Source: JAKQEM01 sp964391185
Lineage (GTDB): Bacteria > Patescibacteriota > Gracilibacteria > Peribacterales > Peribacteraceae
Length of the DNA: 64,000 bases
NCBI GenBank assembly: GCA_964391185.1
Contig: CAYMIX010000004.1
Span: forward strand, 62,001 to 126,000
Reading direction: 5' to 3'
Numbering within the stretch: the stretch's first letter is position 1; every line of letters begins with the position of its first letter. The position numbers and the translations under genes are program-made. Positions 17,072 to 24,699 of the stretch are shown here, piece after piece. The notes beneath the pieces were generated by a model that did no database searches, was not told where the DNA came from, and worked only from the letters and a program-made list of their open reading frames with translations.

Positions 17072-17602
17072 GTGGCTATCTCTGTGTACCCCCTTAAGAT
17101 TGAATGGTTGACCCCATTGGTGCAGCTGCAGGATGCTTGTTTAAATCAAAATCATTGGCGATATTTGGATCCGCGGATTCTTGCTTTGTTCCTTTGCCAG
17201 CCACACAATGGTGGACTGGTTGTCGTCGAGTATGACGAAGAGATTGTTCGTCAGGCCGCCCATCAAATCGGGGAGAAAGGCAACAATAGGGACGCGGAAA
17301 CCAACTGGCACAAGGCAGTGCTGACCACTGGGACCTGGCAGTCGTTTCTGTTGTACAAAAACGAGCTCGGGTCCCAAGTCGACATTCAGAGTATTGGTAC
17401 CCGGGCTGGGATGCGACGCAAGCAGCTTGCGACATCGCTTGTCAACACTCTGAAAAGCAAGATGCCCGAACTCGATGTCCGGCGGATGCGCGCCATCGTT
17501 AATCAGAATAGCAATGCGGATGTTAAGAATTTCTTTCATTCATGCATGACATGCGTCACGCATGAACATCCGCACGGGATGATTTTCGAATACAAAAACT
17601 GA
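17072..17602 (+). CDS. GNAT-like acetyltransferase fold protein
   Basis: 176 residues. The C-terminal half shows GNAT motif A: SIGTRAGMRRKQLATSLVNT (acetyl-CoA loop with R..G.R/K..A), then IVNQNSNADVKNFFHSCM, matching the N-x-x-A-x-x-F-Y helix. Substrate unknown. GTG 17072 chosen because AGGAG lies seven bases upstream, a clear ribosome site unlike most neighbours; GTG 17066 or 17012 are alternatives. A terminator follows at 17630, so it is a single-gene unit. Higher GC at third positions than the flanking genes. Confidence 0.65.
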   Translation: MAISVYPLKIEWLTPLVQLQDACLNQNHWRYLDPRILALFLCQPHNGGLVVVEYDEEIVRQAAHQIGEKGNNRDAETNWHKAVLTTGTWQSFLLYKNELGSQVDIQSIGTRAGMRRKQLATSLVNTLKSKMPELDVRRMRAIVNQNSNADVKNFFHSCMTCVTHEHPHGMIFEYKN

Positions 17603-17629
17603 GAAGAGTCTTTCATGCTCTCACGGCAC

Positions 17630-17662
17630 GCGGCCACCTCGTTCATCGGGGTGGTCGCTTTT
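17630..17662 (+). terminator. Rho-independent terminator
   Basis: GCGGCCACCTCG, loop TTCATC, GGGGTGGTCGC followed by TTTT, 27 bases after the acetyltransferase-like gene. Confidence 0.8.
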
Positions 17663-17668
17663 CTATAT

Positions 17669-18598
17669 TTATTCGATGTATCCCTTCTGCATATCAAGTT
17701 TTTGCGTGGAACGTACTTTTCCATTCGATCCAATGACAGTTGCTTCCCATGTGAGGCGCACCCCGGTTTCGAAGCGAGTGTCCGATGTCAGTACTGCCTT
17801 GAGTGCTTCACCTTTTTGAATATCAACCGATGTATGAAGCGGCAAATAAATCTGTTCCCAGTGCGTTGGCTTTTCCCATGGGCTCGTTGATAACGTCACA
17901 CCAGGAACGAGGCCTGATTCCCAAAACACGCAGAAGCCGTTCACGGTTGCTGGCTTATCGAATATCCACGATACCTCGCCACGGCGCTGGCTTTTTTCGT
18001 GTTTGGTGAAGTTCAGTGTGTCCCATGTTTTTACTGCATCTTTCGAGAGGAGATCTTTCGGGTCCACCGTCTTCACATACATATTATTGATGCTGATATC
18101 CCGCGCTTCATCCCATGCGAGATCAAACCCAATGTCGTGCCAAATATCGACATTCTTTTTTAGTCGACCACCAGTCACAGGAACGATTTTATGAACGAGG
18201 GTTTGTGGAATCATCACGCCGCCTGGCTTAAGGAATCGCTTCGCATCTTCCATATTTTCTATCAGGTGTTCTTCCAGTGCATAGTTACCCAGAGTCTCCG
18301 AAATAACGATGTCTGTTTGCACGGGCTTTTTCATCATGTGCGCGTGCGCGTGGATAAACTCACAGCCGTGGATCTTATTGCGTTTTGCGAGCTGTTTGCT
18401 GATGCCAATCAAATCACTCGAAAGCTCGTACAAGTAACACTTCTTCGCACCGAGTTGCATCGCGAGGAAGCTCAGGAAGCCTGTGCCAGAACCGATATCC
18501 GATACAGTCATTCCTGGCTTGATGACCTTCTTCAGCGCTTCGTAAAACGCTTGATTGCGGACATCATCACCCATTAATTTGCGCTGGAGTTCGATCAT
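17669..18598 (-). CDS. Class I methyltransferase resembling protein arginine methyltransferases
   Basis: 309 residues. SAM motif I VSDIGSGTGFLSFLA, acidic YELSSDLIG, and a double-E-like loop SETLGNYALEEHLIENM, as in PRMTs (SExMGxxLxxE). A beta-rich C-terminal half (FDKPATVNGFCVFWESGL, HWEQIYLPL) matches the PRMT barrel, including the HWxQ element. The target is unknown. ATG 18598 follows TGCTACAAT by six bases (extended -10, leaderless); a GTG at 18631 is an alternative. It could also be a small-molecule methyltransferase. Confidence 0.75.
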   Translation of the reverse strand: MIELQRKLMGDDVRNQAFYEALKKVIKPGMTVSDIGSGTGFLSFLAMQLGAKKCYLYELSSDLIGISKQLAKRNKIHGCEFIHAHAHMMKKPVQTDIVISETLGNYALEEHLIENMEDAKRFLKPGGVMIPQTLVHKIVPVTGGRLKKNVDIWHDIGFDLAWDEARDISINNMYVKTVDPKDLLSKDAVKTWDTLNFTKHEKSQRRGEVSWIFDKPATVNGFCVFWESGLVPGVTLSTSPWEKPTHWEQIYLPLHTSVDIQKGEALKAVLTSDTRFETGVRLTWEATVIGSNGKVRSTQKLDMQKGYIE

Positions 18599-18640
18599 GG
18601 GAGGATTGTAGCAGGTGCGAATGTAATCCACTGGCTCTGA

Positions 18641-19177
18641 TTAAGATTCTGGACCTAACACTCCTTCCTTTGTAACAAATCTCTTAAACAAGGCGTCCAT
18701 TTTTATGATTTCATATTCAATTTGCCCGATGAAGTATACTTCTGCCTGACGTGATTGACTTTGTTCCCACGTATCTGCTGCCCATGCTTCACAAGAAAGT
18801 ATCGAACCCCATCCTGTAGCAACGAGTAATTCAAATGCTTGTTTCGTATCACGTGTATTATCAATGATATTGATACGGTTCTGGTGGAGGGCAATTCTTG
18901 CTTCTGCCGCCGTCCGTTCTGCTTTTATATGGGCGCCAATAAGCGGGCCAATTTTAGCCGCGATGGGTGAACGCAGACGGTCGAGAAGTTCTTTTACTAA
19001 AGTGCCACAACCTTCCATCATCATGGTGCCGGAATTTGGATCACGCGCGTTCATCAGGCGAACAAGCTCTGCAACGCGGAGGAGAGCTTCTCCAGCAATG
19101 CGATTTGTCGGCTGATCGTACACACGCACAAGGCCCGTCAACGTATCCATCGGCGATGGTGATGATGTTTCAACCAT
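18641..19177 (-). CDS. Hypothetical helical protein
   Basis: 178 residues, no signal peptide or membrane segment, mostly helical (RIAGEALLRVAELVRLMNAR, KELLDRLRSPIAAKIGPLIG, KAERTAAEARIALHQNRINI). I do not recognise a family. It lies upstream of the methyltransferase on the same strand with a 42-base gap that contains the latter's own promoter. Confidence 0.6.
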   Translation of the reverse strand: MVETSSPSPMDTLTGLVRVYDQPTNRIAGEALLRVAELVRLMNARDPNSGTMMMEGCGTLVKELLDRLRSPIAAKIGPLIGAHIKAERTAAEARIALHQNRINIIDNTRDTKQAFELLVATGWGSILSCEAWAADTWEQSQSRQAEVYFIGQIEYEIIKMDALFKRFVTKEGVLGPES

Positions 19178-19297
19178 GGTCGGGCAGTCTGCCAGATTCC
19201 TTAGAGGAGTCTAGTGTTCAATAGACCGAACAATCATTCATGAATGCTGGAGGTTGATTATGGGAGAGATTGATACGCAAAGACTGGATATGGACAT

Positions 19298-20926
19298 CTA
19301 CGCCCCCAACGGAAACCCAACCGATTTCAATGCGTCGCGTGTGTTCTCGAAGACCGTTCCATCTTTTTCTTTTTGGCGGAACCAGGAAGTCTTCTCAAGC
19401 ATTGGCTTGATACATTCGCTCGCGCCGGTAATCAAAATTGCTCTGCCAGATTTCTCCTGATCTTTGATAATTTCATGCAATGTTTCGAGTCCATCAAGGT
19501 CGATGTAGAACAGGTTACGCAGGCTGAGCACAACTGTGCCAGCGGTAATTTCTTTGATTGCATCTTCATGAGATTTACCATTGAAATACGTGAGCTCTCC
19601 CGCAAACCGATAGACCGTCACATCACTTTGATCTTTATATTCACCCAGTCGGTGATGGGGGATGCGAGCAAACATCTTTTTATCTTTATGCAGTGTTAGT
19701 TCGCTCTGGCCGCGGGAGAGGTGATGGACGAATTCCAAGAGTGAAATTGTTGCACCTACAAGAATGCCGACCATCGGGTCGATACCAAAAGAAAGCCCAG
19801 CGACAAGCATTGCGAGCCAGAAGGAGCTTTGATCGAATCGGAAAAGTTGCTTGAAATGTTCTGGTCCCACCATGCGGATAGCAGCGAATACAAGAATGCT
19901 TGCGACAGCGGCGAGTGGCATGTACTGGAAGCCTTGGAAAAGAAGCAACGCAATAAGCATAACAAAGATTGCATTGATGCCTGATGCATAGCGCGACGTT
20001 GCGCCACTCTTTGCATTGAGTGCTGTACGAGCAAGTACACCAGTGGCAGGGAGACCCCCCGCAAGACCAGATAGAATGTTTGCGATAGCAAGTCCGAATG
20101 TTTCGCGTTTTTGGTTAAAACGTGTGTTTGTCATATTATCGGCGATTTTTGCGGAGAGCAGCGTTTCGAGGACGGCCACAATCGTGACGGTGAATACCAC
20201 TTTCAGGAAGTCGATGTTCAATGTCGAAATATCGAATGATGGCATCTGGATAAGTGTTGCCTTAAATGTGCCGTATTTAGAGAACAGTGTTTGTACGGTG
20301 AAAGGCAGCATTTGTATTTCTGATAGGTACCCGATCGTAATACCGATAACTGCAACGACAACAGCGCCTGGCACGCGTGGGAGCCAACGGACGAGGGTAA
20401 AGAGCAGTGTGAGCATCAGCACAAAGAGAATCAACGAAGGCATTTCTGTTTGTCCCAGATGGGAGAATGATTCGCCAAGGTTTGCTATGACAGATTCATG
20501 CACTGGTAATCCTTTGAGTCCGAGAGCCGCGTTCATTTGACCAAGAGCGATGGTGAGTCCGACGCCGAGCGTGAAGCCGTGCATCACACTCGAAGGAATA
20601 AACACGAGGTATTTGTCCCAGCGGAAAATATAAAAAACGAAGATGAGAACACCTGTGCAAATCGCGAGCATTGGGAGCATCTCCGCGCCGCTTGTGAGAG
20701 CGAACGCTGCGAGGATTCCGGAGAGCGCTCCTGCTGGCCCGACAACGTTGTAGTTACTTCCTCCGAAGATCGCTGCAGCAAGACCTGCCCACACCGCCGT
20801 GATAATACCCATGATCGGCGTTGCGCCGGATGCGATGGCGAGCGAAAGCGAGAGTGGGACCGAGACAAGCGCAACGGTGAGTCCTGCTTTCCAGTTCTGT
20901 GAAATTTGGCGGAGGATGTTATTCAT
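19298..20926 (-). CDS. SulP-family anion transporter with STAS domain
   Basis: 542 residues. About 11-12 membrane helices with SulP landmarks: PLSLSLAIASGATPIMGIIT, NYNVVGPAGALSGI, FGLAIANILSGLAGGLPATG. The cytoplasmic STAS domain is at about 430-535 (VYRFAGELTYFNG, VVLSLRNLFYIDLDGLETL). Transports an anion such as sulfate, bicarbonate or dicarboxylate; substrate not predictable. A -35 TTGACT / -10 TAGTAC pair lies about 45-70 bases upstream of ATG 20926. Confidence 0.92.
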   Translation of the reverse strand: MNNILRQISQNWKAGLTVALVSVPLSLSLAIASGATPIMGIITAVWAGLAAAIFGGSNYNVVGPAGALSGILAAFALTSGAEMLPMLAICTGVLIFVFYIFRWDKYLVFIPSSVMHGFTLGVGLTIALGQMNAALGLKGLPVHESVIANLGESFSHLGQTEMPSLILFVLMLTLLFTLVRWLPRVPGAVVVAVIGITIGYLSEIQMLPFTVQTLFSKYGTFKATLIQMPSFDISTLNIDFLKVVFTVTIVAVLETLLSAKIADNMTNTRFNQKRETFGLAIANILSGLAGGLPATGVLARTALNAKSGATSRYASGINAIFVMLIALLLFQGFQYMPLAAVASILVFAAIRMVGPEHFKQLFRFDQSSFWLAMLVAGLSFGIDPMVGILVGATISLLEFVHHLSRGQSELTLHKDKKMFARIPHHRLGEYKDQSDVTVYRFAGELTYFNGKSHEDAIKEITAGTVVLSLRNLFYIDLDGLETLHEIIKDQEKSGRAILITGASECIKPMLEKTSWFRQKEKDGTVFENTRDALKSVGFPLGA

Positions 20927-21034
20927 GATAGGAGGTATTAGGTGTCAGATGTACTACTCGCACGTGAAAAGTGAGTCAATAATAATGGTTACACCGGTGT
21001 AAAGCTCATGAAGGAGGTTTAGGTTTTTTCTAAA

Positions 21035-21066
21035 AAAGCGAGAGGCGCTGAGGCCTCCCGCGGTGC
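21035..21066 (-). terminator. Rho-independent terminator of the small membrane-protein gene
   Basis: On the minus strand GCGGGAGGC, loop, GCGCCTCTCGC followed by six T. Just upstream on the transcript a second hairpin, GCCTGGTCACAGACCAGGC (21065-21083), abuts it. Confidence 0.8.
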
Positions 21067-21104
21067 CTGGTCTGTGACCAGGCGTTGTCTGCTTAAAACT
21101 CTAG

Positions 21105-21329
21105 CTACTCGAGCGGGTGCACGATATAGCACCCATGGTACCCGACGCATGAGATCTGCCATCCCACTGCGACCAGGATGCCCCCGATAATCATGCTGGC
21201 CAAACGCAGCACGTACCAGGGGATGGTCAACTTCTTTTCCATCCAGTCGCAGATCTTTTCGCCGGTGACCATGCCGCCGCTCACAAGCAGCGCTCCGGCC
21301 AAAACCATCCAGAAACCCAACGTCTCCAT
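21105..21329 (-). CDS. 74-residue two-span membrane miniprotein with strong ribosome site
   Basis: METLGFWMVLAGALLVSGGM forms the first membrane helix and VLRLASMIIGGILVAVGWQI the second, with a charged loop between and a Cys/His tail (CVGYHGCYIVH). AAGGAG lies seven bases before the ATG, and TTGTCT/TATAGC (21370-21343) gives a promoter. Own promoter, ribosome site and terminator mark it as a real single-gene unit. No family recognised. It is GC-richer than its neighbours. Confidence 0.72.
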   Translation of the reverse strand: METLGFWMVLAGALLVSGGMVTGEKICDWMEKKLTIPWYVLRLASMIIGGILVAVGWQISCVGYHGCYIVHPLE

Positions 21330-21415
21330 TGCGTTCTCCTTAGCTATAGGTGGTGTCAAAAAACAGACAAGCGCATTATCGTCATAATATTATTCCAAAC
21401 AATGGTTTTAGAGAC

Positions 21416-21444
21416 TTGTATACTATTCCGAAGGACTGTATAAT
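21416..21444 (+). promoter_or_regulatory. Orphan promoter on the plus strand
   Basis: TTGTAT 21416-21421, 17-base spacer, TATAAT 21439-21444. No plus-strand gene follows; the transcript would run antisense into the 3' end of the rhodanese gene. Confidence 0.5.
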
Positions 21445-21523
21445 GTCCGGTTTTGTCTAAACAGGGCGAGAATGGTGCGATAATCACATGGACTACAAGT
21501 GTCGTAACGGGGTCATCATTATT

Positions 21524-22126
21524 TTAACAACCAAATTGCCCCTCATTGCAGGGGGAAATGACCGAAGTGCCCTTGAATGATCCTGGCTCAGTCCCGCTCA
21601 CCACGTAATCTTTGACATTCGTCTTTCCCCATTCCCCTTCGTGGTTCCACAGGTTCCAGAAATATCGCCACTCATTCCAACCAATGCCGAGATGTTGCAC
21701 GTAGATCCCATGCTTCGTCAGCATCTGACCGATTTTGCGGCCCGTCATGCACGGCATGGAATAGCAGTAGACGATAATCTTCTTATTTGCTGGCAGCTCC
21801 TTGAAGGAGGTGACAATGCGCTCGACATCATCATATGCGGAATGATCTGGGTCGCTGTATGCGGGGATGCTCACTGCTCCCACAATATGTTCCTTCTCGT
21901 ATTCCTGCGAGCTTCGCAGATCGACAAGGATGAAATCTTGCGTAGTCTCACTCATTTTTTTGCGGAGGGAGTGAGGGCTGACATGCACGGCGTTCTCTGT
22001 ATCGTAGAAATCCCGAATAAGTGCCGCATCACTACGAACATAGGGTTCCAATACTGTGGAGGAGGCTACACCTCCAGCTAGTCCGGCTATCAATCCGACA
22101 ATGATGACGAGGATATAGTTACGCAT
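21524..22126 (-). CDS. Membrane-anchored rhodanese-domain protein
   Basis: 200 residues. N-terminal anchor YILVIIVGLIAGLAGGVASS, then a single rhodanese domain: FILVDLRSSQEYEKEHIVGA and the active-site loop VYCYSMPCMTGRKIG with Cys. Likely faces the outside and handles sulfur or thiol groups (inference). Extended -10 TGATACTAT ends six bases before ATG 22126, so the mRNA is predicted leaderless. Confidence 0.85.
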   Translation of the reverse strand: MRNYILVIIVGLIAGLAGGVASSTVLEPYVRSDAALIRDFYDTENAVHVSPHSLRKKMSETTQDFILVDLRSSQEYEKEHIVGAVSIPAYSDPDHSAYDDVERIVTSFKELPANKKIIVYCYSMPCMTGRKIGQMLTKHGIYVQHLGIGWNEWRYFWNLWNHEGEWGKTNVKDYVVSGTEPGSFKGTSVISPCNEGQFGC

Positions 22127-22217
22127 GAGCGGATAGTATCAGATCGATTTGGTGGTTTGAATTGCTAGTGGTCACACAGGTTCCAAAACATCATACTTGG
22201 TTGTGATGGAGGTGAAC

Positions 22218-22280
22218 ATGGCTTCAGCAAGAGCCATGAAATATGTCGACGTCGCTAAGCCCGCTATCACATTTCTGTGA
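22218..22280 (+). CDS. Doubtful 20-codon reading frame with strong ribosome site
   Basis: GGAGGTGA lies five bases before ATG 22218; the product would be MASARAMKYVDVAKPAITFL and the stop falls inside the hairpin 22257-22290. No promoter was identified. Recorded only because of the ribosome site; it may be chance. Confidence 0.2.
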   Translation: MASARAMKYVDVAKPAITFL

Positions 22281-22290
22281 CAGCGGGCTC
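22257..22290. repeat. Strong 13-bp hairpin
   Basis: AAGCCCGCTATCACA and TGTGACAGCGGGCT form a nearly perfect stem. It lies 20 bases beyond the 3' end of the miniprotein gene at 22310 and could end or protect its transcript, but there is no T run on either side. Confidence 0.6.
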
Positions 22291-22309
22291 AGGTTTCCGG
22301 TGGTTCGGA

Positions 22310-22519
22310 TCAGATGCGGAGCGGCGGCAGACCCGCCACGGCCTCTTCCTTGATCTGTCGGTCGAATGACCACATGTTCAGAGGGAAGAACCATGCCATG
22401 TTCGCAACGCGCATGATCATCTTCGCGTCGTTGCCGAAGGCTTCCGAGATCAACATGATCCCGGCGAACAAGGCGATCTGACTCAATCCGAACACACACC
22501 ACTTTTGGTAGGCTTTCAT
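22310..22519 (-). CDS. 69-residue membrane miniprotein with strong ribosome site
   Basis: Two hydrophobic segments, WCVFGLSQIALFAGIMLISE and RVANMAWFFPLNMW, then a charged tail. AAAGGAGG precedes ATG 22519 by five bases, and a near-perfect promoter (TTGACA-17-TATATT, 22592-22564) lies just after tRNA-Met. Family unknown. It belongs with the SD-led miniproteins at 21105 and 53002 in style. Confidence 0.7.
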   Translation of the reverse strand: MKAYQKWCVFGLSQIALFAGIMLISEAFGNDAKMIMRVANMAWFFPLNMWSFDRQIKEEAVAGLPPLRI

Positions 22520-22563
22520 ACCCACCTCCTTTCTTTGGGTGAATGACCAAAAACCTAATTAGC

Positions 22564-22592
22564 AATATAATTTATTTTACTAAGTCTGTCAA
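22564..22592 (-). promoter_or_regulatory. Consensus promoter of the 69-residue miniprotein
   Basis: Minus strand TTGACA (22592-22587), 17-base spacer, TATATT (22569-22564). The -35 starts three bases beyond the CCA end of tRNA-Met. Confidence 0.78.
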
Positions 22593-22594
22593 GA

Positions 22595-22670
22595 TGGTGT
22601 CACGGGCCGGGATTGAACCGGCGACCCCGGGCTTATGAGTCCCGTGCTCTACCGACTGAGCTACCGTGAC
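22595..22670 (-). tRNA. tRNA-Met(CAT), CCA encoded
   Basis: Full cloverleaf on the minus strand: acceptor GTCACGG/CCGTGAC, D arm TAGCTCAGTCGGTAGAGC, anticodon loop CTCATAA (CAT), T arm with GGTTCAATCCC, and ACCA at the 3' end. Acceptor pairs fit an elongator tRNA-Met; a lysidine-modified tRNA-Ile(CAT) cannot be excluded. An extended -10 (TGATAATAT) lies about 20-30 bases upstream. Confidence 0.95.
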
Positions 22671-22725
22671 ATGGGTCGATTACTCCAATGGTTTGATATT
22701 ATCACCGAGCACTGTTCTCTTATTT

Positions 22726-22776
22726 ACGCCTCGGGCAAGCCCTCGGCGGTCAACTGAGCTACCGTGACATGGGTCT
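22726..22776 (-). pseudogene. Truncated tRNA-Met copy joined to a GC palindrome
   Basis: Bases 22754-22776 repeat exactly the 23 bases 22655-22677, which cover the tRNA-Met 5' end (acceptor strand, position 8-9 and start of the D arm) and flank. The copy stops in the D loop, where the palindrome CCTCGGGCAAGCCCTCGG begins. The rest of the tRNA is absent. Confidence 0.7.
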
Positions 22777-22889
22777 GTTTGCTGCACAATGATGAGTTAA
22801 ACGATCAAACATGCTCTTTAAGAGCCCGGAAAGAGTAGCCAAAGCCAAAGGCTTCGACAAGCGTAAATCGGACCTTAGAACCTCTTTCC

Positions 22890-23651
22890 TTACGATTTGG
22901 AACCCCAAGAAAACATTGATGTCATTCTTCTAAATAACCCCTTTGGCTTTTCTGGTGCAGAAGGAGGTGTAACAGTGACTGGCTGTGCAATCGGAGATGG
23001 AGTCTTTGGTTTCGACACACCTCCGGCATGTATCCACGCCCGCTTGGCAGCCTCGTTGGCAGCGTTCACCGAGAGTGTCGCTCGGAATTCTTTCTTGAGA
23101 TCATAAATAGCCTTCAGCGTTGCTTCAGATATATGTTCGTCGAGGCGCAGTTTCACTGTTTTGTTGTTCTCAAGCTGTGCGCGAACGGCCGCAAGATTAA
23201 TGCCCGATGAGCGGATGCCTTCTTCAACAATGTTCGTTCTACGATCAAACGGATCGATTGAATCAGTTGGCTTTCCGTGTACAACGAACGCTTCTTTGGC
23301 TCCCACAGTCTGGGTTCTATTTTCTCCGCGTAGCTGTGCGGCAATATCTTTATTCGTCGTTCTTGCTCGCACCTTGATTCCCTGTGCTTTTAATGTAGGC
23401 ATAACGACGTTTCGCAGCTCATCGAGCTGTGCTCTCGTGTGGATCTGATATGTTGCAATTCCATTACTAACATTCTTTGCATACAGGCCCACGTTGAGAG
23501 GGTGTGCTTCAAAGGTTGTTTCTCCAACTGCATCAGGGATGACTCCATCAATTGCAGTCGTGCTGCCTGCAGCATCAACCGTGTCCGTTGTGAATGGTCG
23601 GCTGTATTCGATTCGTTCATTCAGAAGTATCTGAAGGGATAATTCGCGCAT
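22890..23651 (-). CDS. Hypothetical protein, basic C-terminal tail
   Basis: 253 residues, no signal peptide. The middle has mixed alpha/beta segments (YQIHTRAQLDELRNVVMPTL, EAFVVHGKPTDSIDPFDRR). The end is Pro-rich and then basic/aromatic (PKGLFRRMTSMFSWGSKS), possibly membrane-associated. No family recognised. The 120 bases before it contain the truncated tRNA copy and no other gene. Confidence 0.65.
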   Translation of the reverse strand: MRELSLQILLNERIEYSRPFTTDTVDAAGSTTAIDGVIPDAVGETTFEAHPLNVGLYAKNVSNGIATYQIHTRAQLDELRNVVMPTLKAQGIKVRARTTNKDIAAQLRGENRTQTVGAKEAFVVHGKPTDSIDPFDRRTNIVEEGIRSSGINLAAVRAQLENNKTVKLRLDEHISEATLKAIYDLKKEFRATLSVNAANEAAKRAWIHAGGVSKPKTPSPIAQPVTVTPPSAPEKPKGLFRRMTSMFSWGSKS

Positions 23652-23717
23652 GAATGAGGGGAAAAATAGCGGCGTATCCTACATTTTCAACATGGTCTGT
23701 CAAAGACGTTTCACTTT

Positions 23718-24074
23718 CTACAGCATCAAAAACAACGCCACGCTGCTCAGCAACAATCCAATATCGCGAATGGCGATGTCGTTCCAGCCTGTTTGCGTGA
23801 GGATTGCGAGGAGGTGCAAAGCAACGAGAATTGATCCTGCTTGTTGTACGCGGCGATGGGGAATCAAAAGGAGGATCGCGAAGAACATTTCCGTTGCACC
23901 AGTAATCATCAGCCATTGTTCACGCGTGAAACCCATTAATTCTTCCAGCCACATTGGCATCCATCCGATCCAGATATCCGGATTCATGAATTTATCCAGA
24001 CCAAAATATCCGAAGACAAATGCGAGGCTGGCAACAAGAATCCATTTTGCAGAGTTTTGTCGTTGCATAGCCAT
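23718..24074 (-). CDS. DoxX-like small membrane protein
   Basis: 118 residues with four membrane helices and the DoxX-type pattern: FGYFGLDKFMNPDIW at the first helix, WLMITGATEMFFAILLLIPH and a last helix LLLSSVALFLML. DoxX proteins are linked to redox/thiol stress in other bacteria. Divergent from the CuA lipoprotein gene, with which it may share function. TAAGGT with an upstream TG lies seven bases before ATG 24074. Confidence 0.7.
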   Translation of the reverse strand: MAMQRQNSAKWILVASLAFVFGYFGLDKFMNPDIWIGWMPMWLEELMGFTREQWLMITGATEMFFAILLLIPHRRVQQAGSILVALHLLAILTQTGWNDIAIRDIGLLLSSVALFLML

Positions 24075-24125
24075 GAAGGTTACCTTAGCATGAGATCTCT
24101 GTCATTTTTTCCCCCATTGATTTCT

Positions 24126-24647
24126 ATGTACAAAACTCGATTGATGATTGTACTTTCATGCGTATCACTTTTGGGTGCATGTAATGCATCTACAACAACA
24201 GAAGATTCCGATTCTTCATCGTCATCGATGATGATGGAAGATGCCAGCTCTTCGTTCGATCCAAATGCTCCATTCCTCGATGACGATGCATCTTCGTCCG
24301 ATGGAGTAGAACTCAATGTGCATTCGAGCGAGTCCGCATCAGCAATGACGACTTCTGCACCATCGGCAGCAGTACCACGTGTCATCACCGTCTCCGTGAC
24401 TGATTGGTCTTTTTCTCCAACAATGATCAATGTAAAGAAAGGTGAAAAAGTTCAGCTCAAACTCGTTGGTGGTACAGGTATTCACAGCTTTGCTGTTCCA
24501 GGACTCGACATGAATGTTCGTATCGAAGCTGGTCAGACAGTGATTGTCGACTTGCCAACAGATATTGCTGGATCATTTGATGCTTCCTGCCGCATCCCAT
24601 GTGGACCTGGGCACAAGGATATGAAGGCGACGGTTGTGATTGCGTAA
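24126..24647 (+). CDS. Lipoprotein with a CuA-type cupredoxin domain
   Basis: 173 residues. Signal MYKTRLMIVLSCVSLLGAC with lipobox LLGAC. A Ser/Asp-rich linker (about 20-95) follows, then a cupredoxin domain: ITVSVTDWSFSPTMINVKKG, the first ligand His in GIHSFAVPG, and CRIPCGPGHKDM. The latter is C-x3-C-x3-H-x2-M, exactly the binuclear CuA pattern of cytochrome oxidase subunit II and N2O reductase. Probably a surface-anchored copper electron carrier or copper sink. No oxidase genes are in the window. ATG 24126 was chosen for the signal peptide. Confidence 0.82.
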   Translation: MYKTRLMIVLSCVSLLGACNASTTTEDSDSSSSSMMMEDASSSFDPNAPFLDDDASSSDGVELNVHSSESASAMTTSAPSAAVPRVITVSVTDWSFSPTMINVKKGEKVQLKLVGGTGIHSFAVPGLDMNVRIEAGQTVIVDLPTDIAGSFDASCRIPCGPGHKDMKATVVIA

Positions 24648-24657
24648 TATTTCTATT

Positions 24658-24690
24658 TTGTAGAGACGTGCGAATCGCACGTCTCTACAA
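24658..24690. repeat. Perfect 16-bp palindrome with one-base centre
   Basis: TTGTAGAGACGTGCGA, A, TCGCACGTCTCTACAA. The GTAGAGACG...CGTCTCTAC form resembles dispersed palindromes known from cyanobacterial genomes (from memory). Its right end supplies a TACAAT eight bases before the next start codon. Confidence 0.9.
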
Positions 24691-24699
24691 TTGGTTTAT

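Noticed and set aside
19260..19460. Plus-strand frame with GGAGG before ATG, antisense to the end of the SulP gene
   Set aside because: It overlaps the STAS-domain coding region; the open frame is explained by the codon pattern of the real gene and no promoter is seen.
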